Origin: Motacilla alba alba
Taxonomy: Eukaryota > Chordata > Aves > Passeriformes > Motacillidae
DNA length: 64,000 nucleotides
NCBI RefSeq assembly: GCF_015832195.1
Contig: NC_052018.1
Span: 67,393,666-67,457,665, forward strand
Reading direction: 5' to 3'
Position 1 is the first letter of the stretch; the number at the start of each line of letters is the position of its first letter. Below the pieces are notes generated by a model that was given only the letters and a program-made list of their open reading frames with translations, ran no database searches and was not told where the DNA came from. Of the stretch, positions 11,126 through 24,268 are shown one piece after another. Made by a program: the position numbers and the translations under genes.

Positions 11126-14100
11126 TACAGGTTCATTTCCTTCCTGCCTTCTGTAGACCTGGGATATCTGCTCTTGCTGTAGGTACCACTATTCTGATGA
11201 GAGAGGTGGATAAGAAATACAACTACTAAGAAGAGCTTCCTGCAGGTGGTGGTAATGGTGAAGTCAAGTTTTTTCCAGGTGTATGTTTCATGCTAGGTAC
11301 CGAGAGGATCAGACACCATATGGATTTGTCAGGTTATTTGAGAAAAACCATCACACTGTGTATGGAAATGGGAATATGCTTTGGGTAGCATCTGTAATAG
11401 CCTCAGGAAAAGGTTGCTGTGTGTCTTCTCACTTGGTCTTCAGAATTCTGCTTTTGGGGCTAATAAAAAGCATTGGAGAAGGTGACAGAATAAGCCAATT
11501 CCTATAAAATGGAAAATTAAGTTCAGAACAGAAACATTCAGTTTCTTGAAGTAAGTAAATAAAAATTAAGCCAAATATGAGATATTCATGAATAGATTTG
11601 CTCCCTCTAGCATTCTTGTCCACTTCTGATTTTTTGGATATGAAGAAGTTTACTGGCAGGTTAGGGGTGGCAAGTGATGTCTGGCTTTGATTGCAGCATA
11701 ATCCTTGTAGAGGTGGCAGCAAATGGGCCTGCATGCTTGGAACAAACCATAAAGCAGAAGTGCACAGTCTGTACATTTGTGTGAATATTTACTTACACTG
11801 TGGATCATGCTCCTATTGTATGATGAAAGTACAGCCAATAATGCCTCTCTGAAGAGTTCCTTGTTTCCTAAAGGTAAATATATTGTTGTATGTGGGGGAA
11901 GGAGAACAAAGGATTAATATGTAGGAAACATGTGCAACACTTCAAGGCTCTTGATTATCAATCTACCCAATGAGTTCTGATTGCATTGATTTTTTTTTCT
12001 TTTTAATCTACTTCAGGTACATCATAATTTATCTTTTATTACATATCAGGGTATGTGGTGATCTTGTGCTGTAATTCTCTGGCAATCCAATGAAAAAATA
12101 TGACAAGAATTACTAATTTTTTTCCATTTTTTTCTCTTAAATTCAGAGGCAAATAAAATTGAAAGTAATCAAATTTAACTTGGCAGACTGTTGCTAGTTT
12201 GAATTGTTTCAAAGAAAATGACTAGGGAGAAGATGAAAAAACCAGTAAAATTAGAAGTCTATTTTTTTTTTATATCCCAAGTTCTCATTAAAAGACTTTG
12301 GCTTGGCATTAACTATTCCTTGTGACAGTCAGTTTGATTTGACTGTCACTGAAGACTGTCTCCAGCTTCTGTTCCCCCAGGGTGTAGATGAATCTTTTTG
12401 GAGGTGTACTGAATTGAAGATTAATAGCAATAGAGAAGGGAATATGGAAGGGTTAACACTAAGGCATTACAGGCTTGACTTGCTACCTTTCAGAGATTAA
12501 TTTGTAACAAAGATTTTTATGAACTATTGAATTTCATGAACTACTTAAGTCTGTTCCCATGTAGACTTAAGCCTTCATTCTTTCAACCTATGTTTAAAAG
12601 TTTGAAAATGTATAAGTGAAGAAACACTAAACCCAGACTTTGGTTCATTATCACAAAATACAATTCACCTCAGTAATTCTCCTATTATTTTCTTTGAATG
12701 AGATAATCCAGTATTTCAAGTTTTTGTGTGTGTGTATGGTCTTTAGTGGTATCTAAGTCAAAAGTGCAGAATTGTACTAGTTGACCTCAGGAGGATTTAA
12801 GAACTGAATGACTTTCAGTATGTTTTTTGCTTTAGGAAGGTGTTAGAAACTCTTATGTAGTGTAGAACTGAATGGAAGTAATCTAGGGTTATGTTAGAGT
12901 CTTTGCAGTCTGAAATGTCTAGCCTATGCTAGCTCTCTATCTTTCCACTATGATTAATGGAAAGAAGTAGATACCTTCGGAGAGCTGGAGCAAGTGAATC
13001 CACCAAAATGATTTACAGAGAAAAGTAGGCAAGAAAAATACTTTGTTTCTTTGTGTCTTTCATATAGTCTTACAGTAAACATTAGGTGTGAAAATATGAG
13101 ATAAAGTTATAAGCTAAATTTATAATTAATAAAAATGAAGGTTTAAAAGGGGGAAAAATAGATCTTAACAAAATATTAGATTCTGTTTCAAATTTTTGCT
13201 GACCGAAGGGCCTGCATTTAAAGGTTGTAATTAAGGAGGAAATAGTGTTGGCTTGTGTAGTAATAAAGTTTATGCTATTCTTATTCAGACTGCTAATCCA
13301 TACATACTTTTTTCCCCGTAGTTCCAATAATTTTTTTCCATGTGGCCAGTTCTGAATACATATATAGAAGAGATATAAAGGAACACTAACCGGTAAATCA
13401 TTTGTTATTAGTTCACAGCAATGTCTATCTGATATTATTTGATTGTCCATATGAGTAGCTCTAAGACTTTTGTGAGTCTTAAATTTTTGCTTCAATTATA
13501 TGTGTTATATAATAAAGCAGCTCTTCCTGTTCAAAGAGGTTAGACAGCATTTAGACTTTGCGTTTTGTTTTGAGGAAATAAGTATTTCTTCTTCAGATAA
13601 ATGGCTCTGCTTATTTTCTTAGATTACATTTTTTTCTCCTCCTGTCCTCTTCAGCTTGTGAGCTGAGAGCTTGCTGGGAAATGTGAGATACTATCATTCA
13701 CCAAAATACCCTAGAAGAGCAGTGGGAATCCGCAACAGGTTGATGAGTTCGCTTCTTAACCCAGGAAGTCCAAGCACGTAAAAATCACCCCTCAATCTTC
13801 CTTGTTCTTGGACTTGTCATAATTTGTCCATATGCCTGAATTGATTGTACAGCTGAGAAAGGTACTTTTGTGGCCAGGATTACTCAGCAGTGTAAAGCAG
13901 TATCTGTCCTCCTTCAGATTCCTGTACAATCTGTCTCTGCCTACGCACCAGCTCTCACTTCTAGCTTCTTTCCCTGTTCCAGTATCTATTGCCTCTTATT
14001 CTCAGTTCATGTCCTTTTGTTAGAACCAGTTTTGCTTTCTCCTTGAGTTTTTGAGGTGGCCTTTCCAGGAGTAAAATTCTTCTTTGCTCTTCATCCAAAT

Positions 14101-17100
14101 CTGTTCCTCTCCATTTCTTGTGGAACCTTCACATGAAATACACAACTTGCTTCTCCCTAAAGAGTAGTGGTTGACAATGTAAGATCTCTAACCTCCAGCC
14201 TGCCTGATAACAGTCCAAAATAGCAAGGAAAAGGAAATGCCCAATCACTGCAGCCTTCACCATCTTCTTGAAGTCTTCAGGAAAATTCAGGCTAGGACCA
14301 ACACCTTTTGTGGGAATAAATTTAGCCCAACAGTTTTTGGTAGATTTCTGAGCAATTTCAACACTGGTAAGAGAAGCACTAGGCAGCTTTAATAGATGAC
14401 TTGATGATATGACCAGCCTTTTGTATGCTTGGTTATTCATTCCCTTACTATTGTGTGTTTTAGCTTGGCAAGTGAATCTTGTCAGTACAATTATATCATA
14501 ATGTATAAGTAAGGAGCTTTGCTCACACATTAAAATTTATCCAAAACAGAACTGAGCCTTGGTTCAGGAAAATGGAAAAGAGAAATTATAGTCTGAAACA
14601 AATAATTCTTGCAGCAAGAACAACCAAGAACTATTTTTAGAAGATGTTGAGCATGAACATTTCTAGAGAGCTCAACATGACAGCACTTGTCATAAAATTG
14701 GTAGGAGGGATACCTGCTTAAATTTGGAAATAAGAAAAAGTATGTGTATTAAACTGAAAATGTTATTTTAAGGATGTAGCTCTTGCCTTTATAATTTTTT
14801 TCAGTATTAGATGTGTTGTCATTTTCACAAACTGTTCTAGTTCAGCTTCTTTCTCCCTCTCTCCCCTCCCATCTCTTTTGAAGGAGTGGGAAGGAGTCAC
14901 ACATCTTTAGTGCATGTTTAATGTGATAGTCTGAAAATAATTCTAAGCATAATACTCACAGTAACTGTGATGAATAAAGAAGCTGTTATCTTAAACCCTG
15001 TTACTTTTGCACTGCACCATCACAAATATGATACCACTCTCAGAAAAATTTGGGAGCTCAGTCTTTTTAAAAAGACCTTGATTACAGCTCCACCAGCCAG
15101 TTGTTTGACAACCTGCATGATGTAATAGTATTTCTTCTTGTGCACTAACTGAAATATGGATGGGTGAGGGAGAAATAATCAGTTTGGGCCTTAAGACTGT
15201 CTCTATTAGGAAACTTAGCAGGGCTAGGGATTGTGTTTCAGCACTGCCCTGTGAATTTCCTGCTGTGATTTTTACCTGAGGCAATTGTTTTTTCTTTTTT
15301 TTTCTCTGACGATACCTTGTGATGGATATCATGGACTAGCAACCATTTGCCATGAGGAAGAACCCCCTCCTTGTTTTGAGGGAGTACATATTAGCCATAT
15401 GGGTGCAAACTGTTGTGCCACACTTCCCAAAAGAAAGTGAATGGAGAGTAGCCTCTTTCATTTCCCACAGAAATGCAGTTCTATGGCTCAGTAAGACAAG
15501 GACTTGGTGATCAGACTGAGGTCTTAAAGGATGCAATTATGCAAAGAATTGGAGTTATTTTCAGTAATTGAAGTAGGAGAAGAAAAAGAAGTATCTTGGA
15601 GGAGATGGCTGTCAACTTGAGTCTGTAGCAGTATGCAAATGTTGAAGGTAACAAATGTGGTTAAAGTTGGAGTTCTCCAAGAATAATAATGTCTATATTT
15701 TTAAAAATAAATGTGAAATTTTAATTTTGTTTTATAAATAAAAGCTAAACCATCTGCAAACAGAGAATGGAGTGTTGTCTGTAGGTTTTGAGCCCAGAAG
15801 CCTGAACACATTCAGGAAATTTTGCCTGAAGTTGCTGAAACAACTTGAAAAGCAGCTGTGTGTATAAAATCGCCTTCACTTAGCACTGATATTCAAGTAC
15901 TGATCATTGTTCAGAAGTAACAGAAAATAGCTGATTCCTTAGCCTTCTAGTTTCCCCCACAATCTAGACTAATTATCTGCACTTGAATTTAGTCAGAGCA
16001 TCAGGATCTACCTTTCAGTCTTACTTAATGCAAAATTAAACTATGAAGGTATTTGTTATATTAAAATACCAAGCATCCTTTCCCTAAACACTCTCCTTTT
16101 ACTGAAACTATGCTCACAAATCCTATGATAGAGTTTGTATTGAACACTGATTTTTGGAAAGCTAGTATTATTTTCCTGTGAAAACAATATTTTTCTAAAA
16201 GCCTACAGAAAATCTAGGTCTGCATAATTTGTGGAATGTATCAAAGTCCTTGCCTTACATGCTACATGTCTCAAAATACAAAGCAAATGCAATTTTTTGC
16301 TTCCAAAGTAATGCATCTTTTGCTTGAAATTGCACAGGTTTTCCTGCATTTTGGGTCTTTTATAAGACATTCTTTCTAGTCTCTTTCCCTCAAGTAAAAC
16401 ATGCTGCTATGATCCTAGGAATACCACACCTCGCTTTTTTGAAAGATTAATTTCTTCAAGGAGAAATGCCTGTCTGCATGCTAAAAATGTTTCTTTCTTT
16501 CTCTTACTGTGTTCCGACCTCCCTCTTTGACAATAAAATCCTATTTTATGTCCTTTTATTCTGTTTTTCATCTAACTCTACTTGACCTAATATGGGCCAG
16601 AAACGTTTTGTACTATTGTCTCTTTCCTTTAAATAATGGCCCTAACTTTTTCTCTCATTGTTTATCTGCTTGCTTCATACTTACAAATTTTTCAGTTTTG
16701 TTTTTCTCCCTGTGCCAGAGTGGCTGTCTTAGTGCTGTTTGCCCAGTAACACATTTTAAATGACCCGCTCCCATTTGTGACCTGGTGTAATTGCATTTTT
16801 CTCTCCCATAGTTATCTCCTGTTGTGTTATGTGCCAGAAACAAGCTCACTGACTCCTTAGGATGCCACTGGAATGAGGTTTCAAAGGAGTCTTTTCAGGT
16901 GGGATTCCACAGGGTCTGGAGACCAAAGCCCCTTTCCTTACTGTACCTCAGGGAGCTGTGATTTCTCAGGTAATTGCCATGAAATGGGATTTGGAAAGGT
17001 GTGGAAATACTAAGCCTGTCTTCCCCTTGGAGGGGGGTCTTGCTGTTCAGATCGGGAAGTTGTGGCTCTCATGAGAAACCCTTCTGGATTTTTCTGTGCT

Positions 17101-17790
17101 TTGGGAAGGTGTGCCTTGCTTGGAGCCCTGTGCTGATACTCTGAGTGCTCCTGAGCTCCTGCCTGCCTTGGTAGCCTGAAAAGTCAGTATACCAATACAG
17201 AAGGTATTAAAAAACCAAAAAGTTTAGGACTAAAAGAAAGAAAACTGGACAGATGAAGGAAAGGGGATGGTTGCTGTCTCTGCACCAGTCAGTCTCAACA
17301 CTGTAGCTGAAGGGTGAAATTCAGGCTCCAGTGAGCAAGTTGGACTTTGAGTTCTCTACACAAGAAATGAGTTTTTCAGGTCAGTTACACTTGCTTTGTG
17401 AAGTCAGTGTGTTCTTAACGAGGGAAACAACACAGGAAAGGAAGAAGGTGGTTTCTCAGCAACCCATAACTGACCTATGCTGCCAGCAGCATAATTAGGA
17501 GTTAGAGCCCTCCAAAGGTCTGTAATGGAGATATTTCTCTGATAATCATACTTTCAATCTCTTCCCCATCTCTTTGAAAAAAAAGTTGGGAAGATTCTAT
17601 GATTTATATGCTTGTCCTTTAATTGGCAGAAAGTGTAATTCTTTGTTTAGAACAAGAGATAACCAAACAAGACCCTGGACCCAAACCTTTTTATTACATT
17701 CCACTGCTATACGTAGTAAGAACTATGTAAATTGGTACCTAGAGGTGGGTGCAGTAAATAATGTTTGCTTACAAAGTGAATGGTGAAGAT

Positions 17791-17945
17791 TCCCGATTTT
17801 TTTTCCAAGCCCTCTAATTAAATTTTCAGAGGCAGTTAGAACTGTTAGTAATTACAAATCACAAAGCATTGGTGACCTGAGCTACATTAATCTGCATGAG
17901 TAATGCAAATATGTTTCTTTTAATTAAACACATTTTTAAAAAGTT
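17791..17945. promoter_or_regulatory. Candidate conserved enhancer-like block with POU octamer
   Basis: A perfect ATGCAAAT octamer (17903-17910) sits among several TAATTA/TTAATTAA homeodomain-type cores (17815-17823 and 17929-17938). This arrangement resembles many vertebrate developmental non-coding elements, but AT-rich DNA produces such motifs by chance and conservation cannot be seen from one sequence. Confidence 0.2.
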
Positions 17946-20774
17946 AAAGATCTGAAAAAATTAATCATACATTTTGTCCCACTTTTGATGCCCTAGAAAA
18001 CTCGCTTTTCCATTCCCTTTTTTGCTGCTTCACATGTTTAATTGTAGTGTTCTAGATACTGTTCCAAGAAAATCTTCAGAAATATTTTGTCAGTGTTCAG
18101 TGAAGCCAGTTGAACTTTACCATTTGGACAGGTTTCTTGGTTGGTAGGGATGCTTTATTTGGCTCAGACATCAGTGTTGCATTTGTTTAATTGATTATTT
18201 ATTTTTAAAGGAAGAGATACCACCCTTTAAATGACATATTGCAACTTTTGATGGTCAAACCTGATTTCTTGCCTCTTAATCATGGTGCTTTTTTTTCCCT
18301 AGACCTGAGTTCTGCTAGGCTGCTTTAAACAGGCTTTAGAGCTACTTGGCTTCCACTGTGAGAATAATGATGTCTTTTTTGGCAAGAGAGCTGGGCAAAG
18401 AAGGATCTTGGAATACTGTAGAAAAGTTAGTATGTTGAAATAGCAGAACTCCTCACCTCCTTGTACTGGTGGATGAAACTATGAATATTTGCCATCAGCA
18501 AAAACTGTGACAGCATTTTCACTTTTAGGAAGGAGGATAATAGTAGTTTGAGAAGGAAGGAAGAGCCTGTGAGGTGGGAATGCCTCTGTTACAGTCTGTA
18601 GCAAAAGCTGAATAAAGCATCCCATTTCTCTGGTGCTGTAGGACTTACTCTTACAGGACTTTTTGTCCCAGAATGAACACTGCAGTGTAAGTTTGGCTGC
18701 TTAGACATGCAGTCATTGCCTCAAAGCACTCTCCTCTCTGCATCCACAGACTGCCCTACTAACTGTAGAGCAGCAGTTATTTGCTTTTTTGCAGACTGCA
18801 GGAGTCAGGAATCAGCACTGTGTAGGAGGAGGAGGAAGTGTGACTTCTGTCCTGTTCATTTCCCTCTGAATTGCTGGCATGGAGAGGTTGTCCAGGTAGC
18901 ATTGCCCAAATGCTGGGTAGTGAAATGGAGAGAGGCCAGAGTGAAGAGGATGGAACTGGATGCAGCACTTGTAGCCTGTGATGATGCCATTATTACATGG
19001 TGATATTTAGAATTGAAACATTTTCACATTACTGTTAATCTTCATCTGTTTGAGTTAATGACTTTATTCTCTTTCTACTCTAATTAACAAATACTGACCT
19101 TCCATTGTCACAGATGCCTGCATACAAATTATTGGGATATTGTGTTTAGCCTTGTGGATGAGGCTGGGAAGGACAATCAATAGCTGTGTTGTGACTGGCA
19201 AAGCACTCTTAAAATATTTAGAACATCAGAAACAGTATAGTGAAATATGCGTCTCTAAACAAAAATGATATTTAGCTGGCTAAAAACGTGGTTAGGTTGG
19301 CGTGTGTACTTACATTTCTATATCTGCTGTTTGCTTCCTGGATGTGAGTTTCATGTCTGATGAAGCTTGCTCTGAAAGTGATTGTGGAAGGTGATTGCTG
19401 CTTTGCAAGGTATTGTCAGTCTAAATTGTAGGGTTGGTTCCATATTTCAAGGTCCTTCCTCTTATGTGTTTGCAAATTTTGATGTTTTAGGAGAACGAAA
19501 TATATTCCCGACGATGAGAACAGAAATGCTAATATGACCATAGAAATAATCTCCAAACCACTCAGAAAGGAAACATGAAATCAACTGGGAAGAGCTGTGG
19601 CTGAGTCTGGGGCCCTAATCACTGGCCCCCCTGCATGTCTGCTGTACACCAGGAAGTACCTTGATTGCTGCTTTTTGCTTGGTGAGCTTTTGGTCTGGGT
19701 GAACTGAGCTGAAGCCAGATCTCACTTCTGTTTGTTCTTCCGCTATCAAACATGACACTACTGTCTGTGATGAATTTGTGCTAGACATAAGTGCATTATA
19801 ATGACATAAAATGACATCTATTACAATACTGTGTATCCAGACTGGTGAATGCAGAACAAATAGTATCATGAGGTCAAATGCATGGGGTAGAACCTTTGCA
19901 TTGCCATCCTGTAGTACTATCAGGTGACAAGATGCTGTATAAGAGAGGGAGTGTGGAAGAGCTATGAACAGTGCTTTGAGTTTGTGACTGTAAATTTCAG
20001 TTCATAAAAACCATTTACTTAGGTTTTTAGCCACCCTATGGTGACTTTTTCTGCCTTTAGAGAATGCCCTGAAATCCCTTGTGGCTTAGACTAATAAGTT
20101 AGCTTTTCATATTTTGCAACCGGTTTTGTTCCTTACTAACTAAATTTATTCCTATATACAAAGCCATGCTGTACTCATCTGGAAGTTGCTCAGATCTTGT
20201 TCCCTTATTATTTTAGCCATGAAATAGATGTTATCAATTAAATTTAAAGACTGGTTGTCCTTATCCAGTAACAGTAGACTCTCTCTGCTGTGCACCTGTA
20301 TTGCTCTTTGTTTTCTTTTTTGTCCAATCTCCAAGTATTTTGGTTTCCGATGACTCCCTGAGTCTCTTTGTTGAGGTGAATAGCCAGTGCATTCTTCTTT
20401 TCTATAATGTTCAATTTTTTTCATTATTCTTGGATTAAGTTTTAGTTTTTATTTCAATAATTTTATCCTGAAAATCTAACCAATTTGCAGAGAAAGTGGG
20501 ATCAATGCTTGCTCTCTGAATTGTCTTCCTTGCTTCCTCTCATTCATCTTAGTCCATTCTCTTACTTTACCGCTGGAAGCTGCATAAGTTTCATTTGGCA
20601 TACAGTCATTGAGATAGTGAAATCTGGTTTCACTCTGCTTCCTTATTAAATAAGTAGTACTGTCCTTCCCCACTGTGGATCATTTTCCAGTCTGGATGTA
20701 TTCATGCTACCTTCCTGCCTTCAATATTATGACCTCTTTATTAATTTTCCCCTATCTGTCTCCTGTTATCCACA

Positions 20775-20808
20775 GGCTAAATATCTGTCCATGGCTAAAT
20801 ATCTTTCT
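20775..20808. repeat. 18-bp tandem duplication
   Basis: The segment GGCTAAATATCTGTCCAT is followed directly by a second copy of its first 12 bases and a near match after that. Confidence 0.7.
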
Positions 20809-23800
20809 TTCCTCCCATACAAGACAAGCCTTTATACTGTAAAAATCTCATGCTGGACACCTGATAGCCTTGCATAAAATTTTAGTTCCCAATCTAGCAC
20901 AGCAAAGCTCTGTTTTCTTTAGTGCCAGATTATTGTCCTGCTCTTCTCTGTCTCCGTTCTCCTGCAAAAAATAAAGTTTAAACCATTGCTGTATTGGGAA
21001 GAAAGTAATTCTTTCATGCCAAGCATTTTATCTGTCACATACCTTATCAGGCTTCAGTGTCTGCTTCTTGTACTTGAAGTAAAACCTAGTGACAAAGCCA
21101 AATGCCTATATCCTTGTGTTAAGCAGTTCTTTGACTGGAGAGTGATATTGTGCACAGTACCAAAATTCAGACATTTTGGAAAGTGAGTACATAAAATAAG
21201 ATTTCTTTTCCTACGTGTCTTGGTGTTTTAATTTCCTTCTTGTTTTTCCTCACTGCCTGGGTATTTCAGGCTATGAAGTCAAGGCTGCTTTCTTTTCCTT
21301 GCATGCAGAATGGCTTGATATTATATTATAGTATAGTTTAGTAAAGATGCATTTTTTACTCACTGAATCTCAAATATTGGAAGCTGAGGCAAGTATTATG
21401 AAACCAGGCTTTTTCTTGACTATCTAAACTATTCTGACTGACCACTTTGAACTATGGAATCTATAGCTAGTTTAGGTATACTGTTTTTCAAAAACAAATA
21501 GCCTGTTATGATTTGAGATAATACAATCAAGGGTTTCACACTTTTCTAAAAATAAATATAATTTGTTTTCTCAGACAACTGTTTTGATCTATACCTCTAT
21601 ATTTTGGAATTTAAAGAAGTTTCCTTTAATATTGGACAAAATGTATAGAAGTTGAATGTTTGCTAATAATCTTGTTGGCTGAAGTAAAACAATCTTCTGG
21701 TAAGGAGTGCATTCTGGGAAGGACTTGAGTTTATACTGTGGTTTGAAAAAAAACCCAGCAAACCCACATCCCTATTTTGTGGTTCTGTTACTTTTTTTTT
21801 TTTTTTTAATTTTATTTTTTGTTAAATGGGACTATTTAGCCATTATAGACACCTGCTTCTTTTCTTTTTGTAATTTTTAGTCCTTTGAGTTTCTGTAGAA
21901 TATGATTCAAAAAATAAAGCTATTCTTTCAGCCTAGATGCTATGGAGAGTTTAAAAGAATGAAAACTCCATTCATTTCCTGAGTGAGAATGACTATATTT
22001 ATTGTGTGTACTCAGATATAAATGGATGTAGATTGGTTCGGTTTGTGATGCAAAATCAGCAAATTGCTTCTGGCTGATTTAAGCCTTTAGAAAAACAAAG
22101 CAACCTTGGGGGGAAAAAAAGCTGTTTTATTCTATTGTCTGCGGATATGAGGCAGGAAATTCATGAATGATAGAGGGAGCTTTAAAATGAAAGGTGGAGG
22201 AAGGAAAGAAAAATGATGAACGAAGCTGGTTAAACTGCTGAGCTCTCTTTTTCTCCAGTGCATTCAGCTCAGTGAATTAATGAGATTAAGTCACATCAAC
22301 TCTGATTGCTGGAGGGAATGAGCAAAGTGGGCAATTCCAGTAGTAGCTTGCATAGGCAAGTTTGATACTTGCAGGCTACCTTGATGGTGTGCTGCTGACA
22401 TTTGTAGCTATTTCCTGACTTGATAGCTGCTACAATTTTTATTATTTTTGTGGTACATGTAAGCTTTTCTTGCAGTCTAAAAAGTATGTTGTAGAAAAAT
22501 TGTTTCTTAGTAAGATAAAACACCTGTTAGAACTGACAAAAACCTGCAGAAGTCAGCCAGTATTGTGTTTTTATTCAATTTTTTGGCATTTACCTATTTT
22601 GCAGGAGTTTCTAAAAATTCTCTCTCTGTGTATAGAGGATGAGATCAGATACAATAAGGGACAACTTTTACTTTTCAAAATTTCTCAGTTGCTCCCTCAT
22701 CTCCTGAACACTTTCAAGATATTTTCCCCCAAAACCATTTCAACAGCTTGCAAGAACCATGTCCTGCTAACTGTGACCAGTGTGAGGGTTTCTGGATTTT
22801 GTTTGTTTTCTCCTTTCTTCTGCTGCATTATTCTTATTTATCAGCGCAGTTCTTTGCCACACAAATTATTCCTCCAGATAGTTCTCAGTGTTTCCTGTTA
22901 ATTCTGTTAGGAGGTCTTTTGACAATTAATCCGTTCTGGTCTGTAACCATGGCATTCTCACACATGGTACTCTTTCCTTCCTCCTTTTATAGGGCTCCTG
23001 TGTCCTCCTTTCTCTGGTCCTTTCATGCCAAAGGATTCTAAATCAATGTCTTCCTAACTCATCCTTAATAAGTGGCTTATTCTGTTTTGATCTGAGCAAG
23101 TGCTGTCGTATGAATCAGGCCTGCCTGAGAGATTTTCTGGAGGAATGAAGGGGAAGAGCCTGTTCCTTGGTTTTTTTGGAGTTTTTTATTGGTTTAGTCA
23201 CAAAAAATACTACGGGTAATTTTTTTTAACCTGAGACTGCTGTCAGATTGAATTAAGCTAATAGCTTGGGCTAAAAGCATTGTAGCTAAATTTACAAAAC
23301 CACAATCACAGTGTTTTCTTTCCTTACTTTGTATGAAGTTGCTCAGTAATGGGACATTCCTATGTGGAGTATGTGGCATCTGAAGATGCAGATATTAATC
23401 TATAAACTGCTCCTCTTTGCCTCTAGGGAGAGTGTTGTAAATACCAAGTGATAAGAGATGCTGAGAGCAACACACCCTTATTTTAATTATTTTATCTGAA
23501 GTAGAGGCAAAATATCCCATTTTGTGAACTCAGGTTTTGTTCTGTGCCAATAATAATTTTTTGACACAAAATGGAAAACATCCCCAAGAGCTATTTTGGA
23601 TGTTAGGAGACCTGGATTCAGAGCTGGGCTTGAATTAAGGCTGTTAGTGTGATGAGATCCAAATTTGACTGAAACCTCCATCTTTTTGGTTTTTTTTTTT
23701 TTCTTCCTCACAAATTTGTTCTATCCCTCTGTGCTTGATTGATTTCTCCAGCTTGTAACTTATTGTAAGATCAGGGCTTATTAACCACAGGTCTTCCAGG

Positions 23801-24220
23801 AAGTTTTAAAGGATGTTGTTGAGGTCTGATGTTTCATTTCTGTAACCACTCTCACTTTTTGATGAAATGATGGTGTACAGCCAGTTGTGGTAACTCTTTT
23901 AGGAGGGGAAAAAATCCTAGTAGTGTGTCAGCCAGCTATCGTAGCCTCTCTCTCTTTGTCTGAGAAAGCCTGCCCTCTTCTGGGTGAACTTACAGCTGGA
24001 TAAATTGTCAGCGCTGCCGTGGAACTGCTTGAGGTTGTTCTGCTTTGTCGGGAGAAGCTGTTGACTTTCCCTGGATAGCTTTGGTGAGCCACTTGATACA
24101 AGTATTGATAGAAAATTCAATGTAGGTGTGGACTTTCTGTTACAATAACAGTAAGGGATATAATTTGGTGCATTAAGGTTTCAAATATATGCAAATTGTG
24201 CTGTATTCTCTGTGGGGGTG

Positions 24221-24268
24221 TCTGTCTATCCATCTGTCTGTCTATCTATCTGTCTATCTATCTATCAA
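24221..24268. repeat. (TCTG/TCTA)n tetranucleotide microsatellite
   Basis: About twelve tetranucleotide units alternate between TCTG and TCTA, with one CATC interruption. It is likely polymorphic between individuals. Confidence 0.95.

Larger units (their letters stand above)
11126..24220. other. Intergenic AT-rich DNA, no gene recognised
   Basis: No exon, RNA gene or definite transposon was recognised. A GC-richer patch lies at about 16.86-17.18 kb without an assignable origin. A homeodomain/octamer-rich block around 17.79-17.95 kb is a candidate regulatory element. A T-tract of about 17 bases occurs near 21.79 kb and an 18-bp tandem duplication at 20,775-20,808. Frames such as 13082-13495 and 14129-14530 (minus) have no recognisable domains. 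Confidence 0.55.

Noticed and set aside
13082..14530. Minus-strand frames of 137 and 133 codons
   Set aside because: Hydrophobic, Lys/Asn-rich AT-driven sequence without motifs; no exon structure found.
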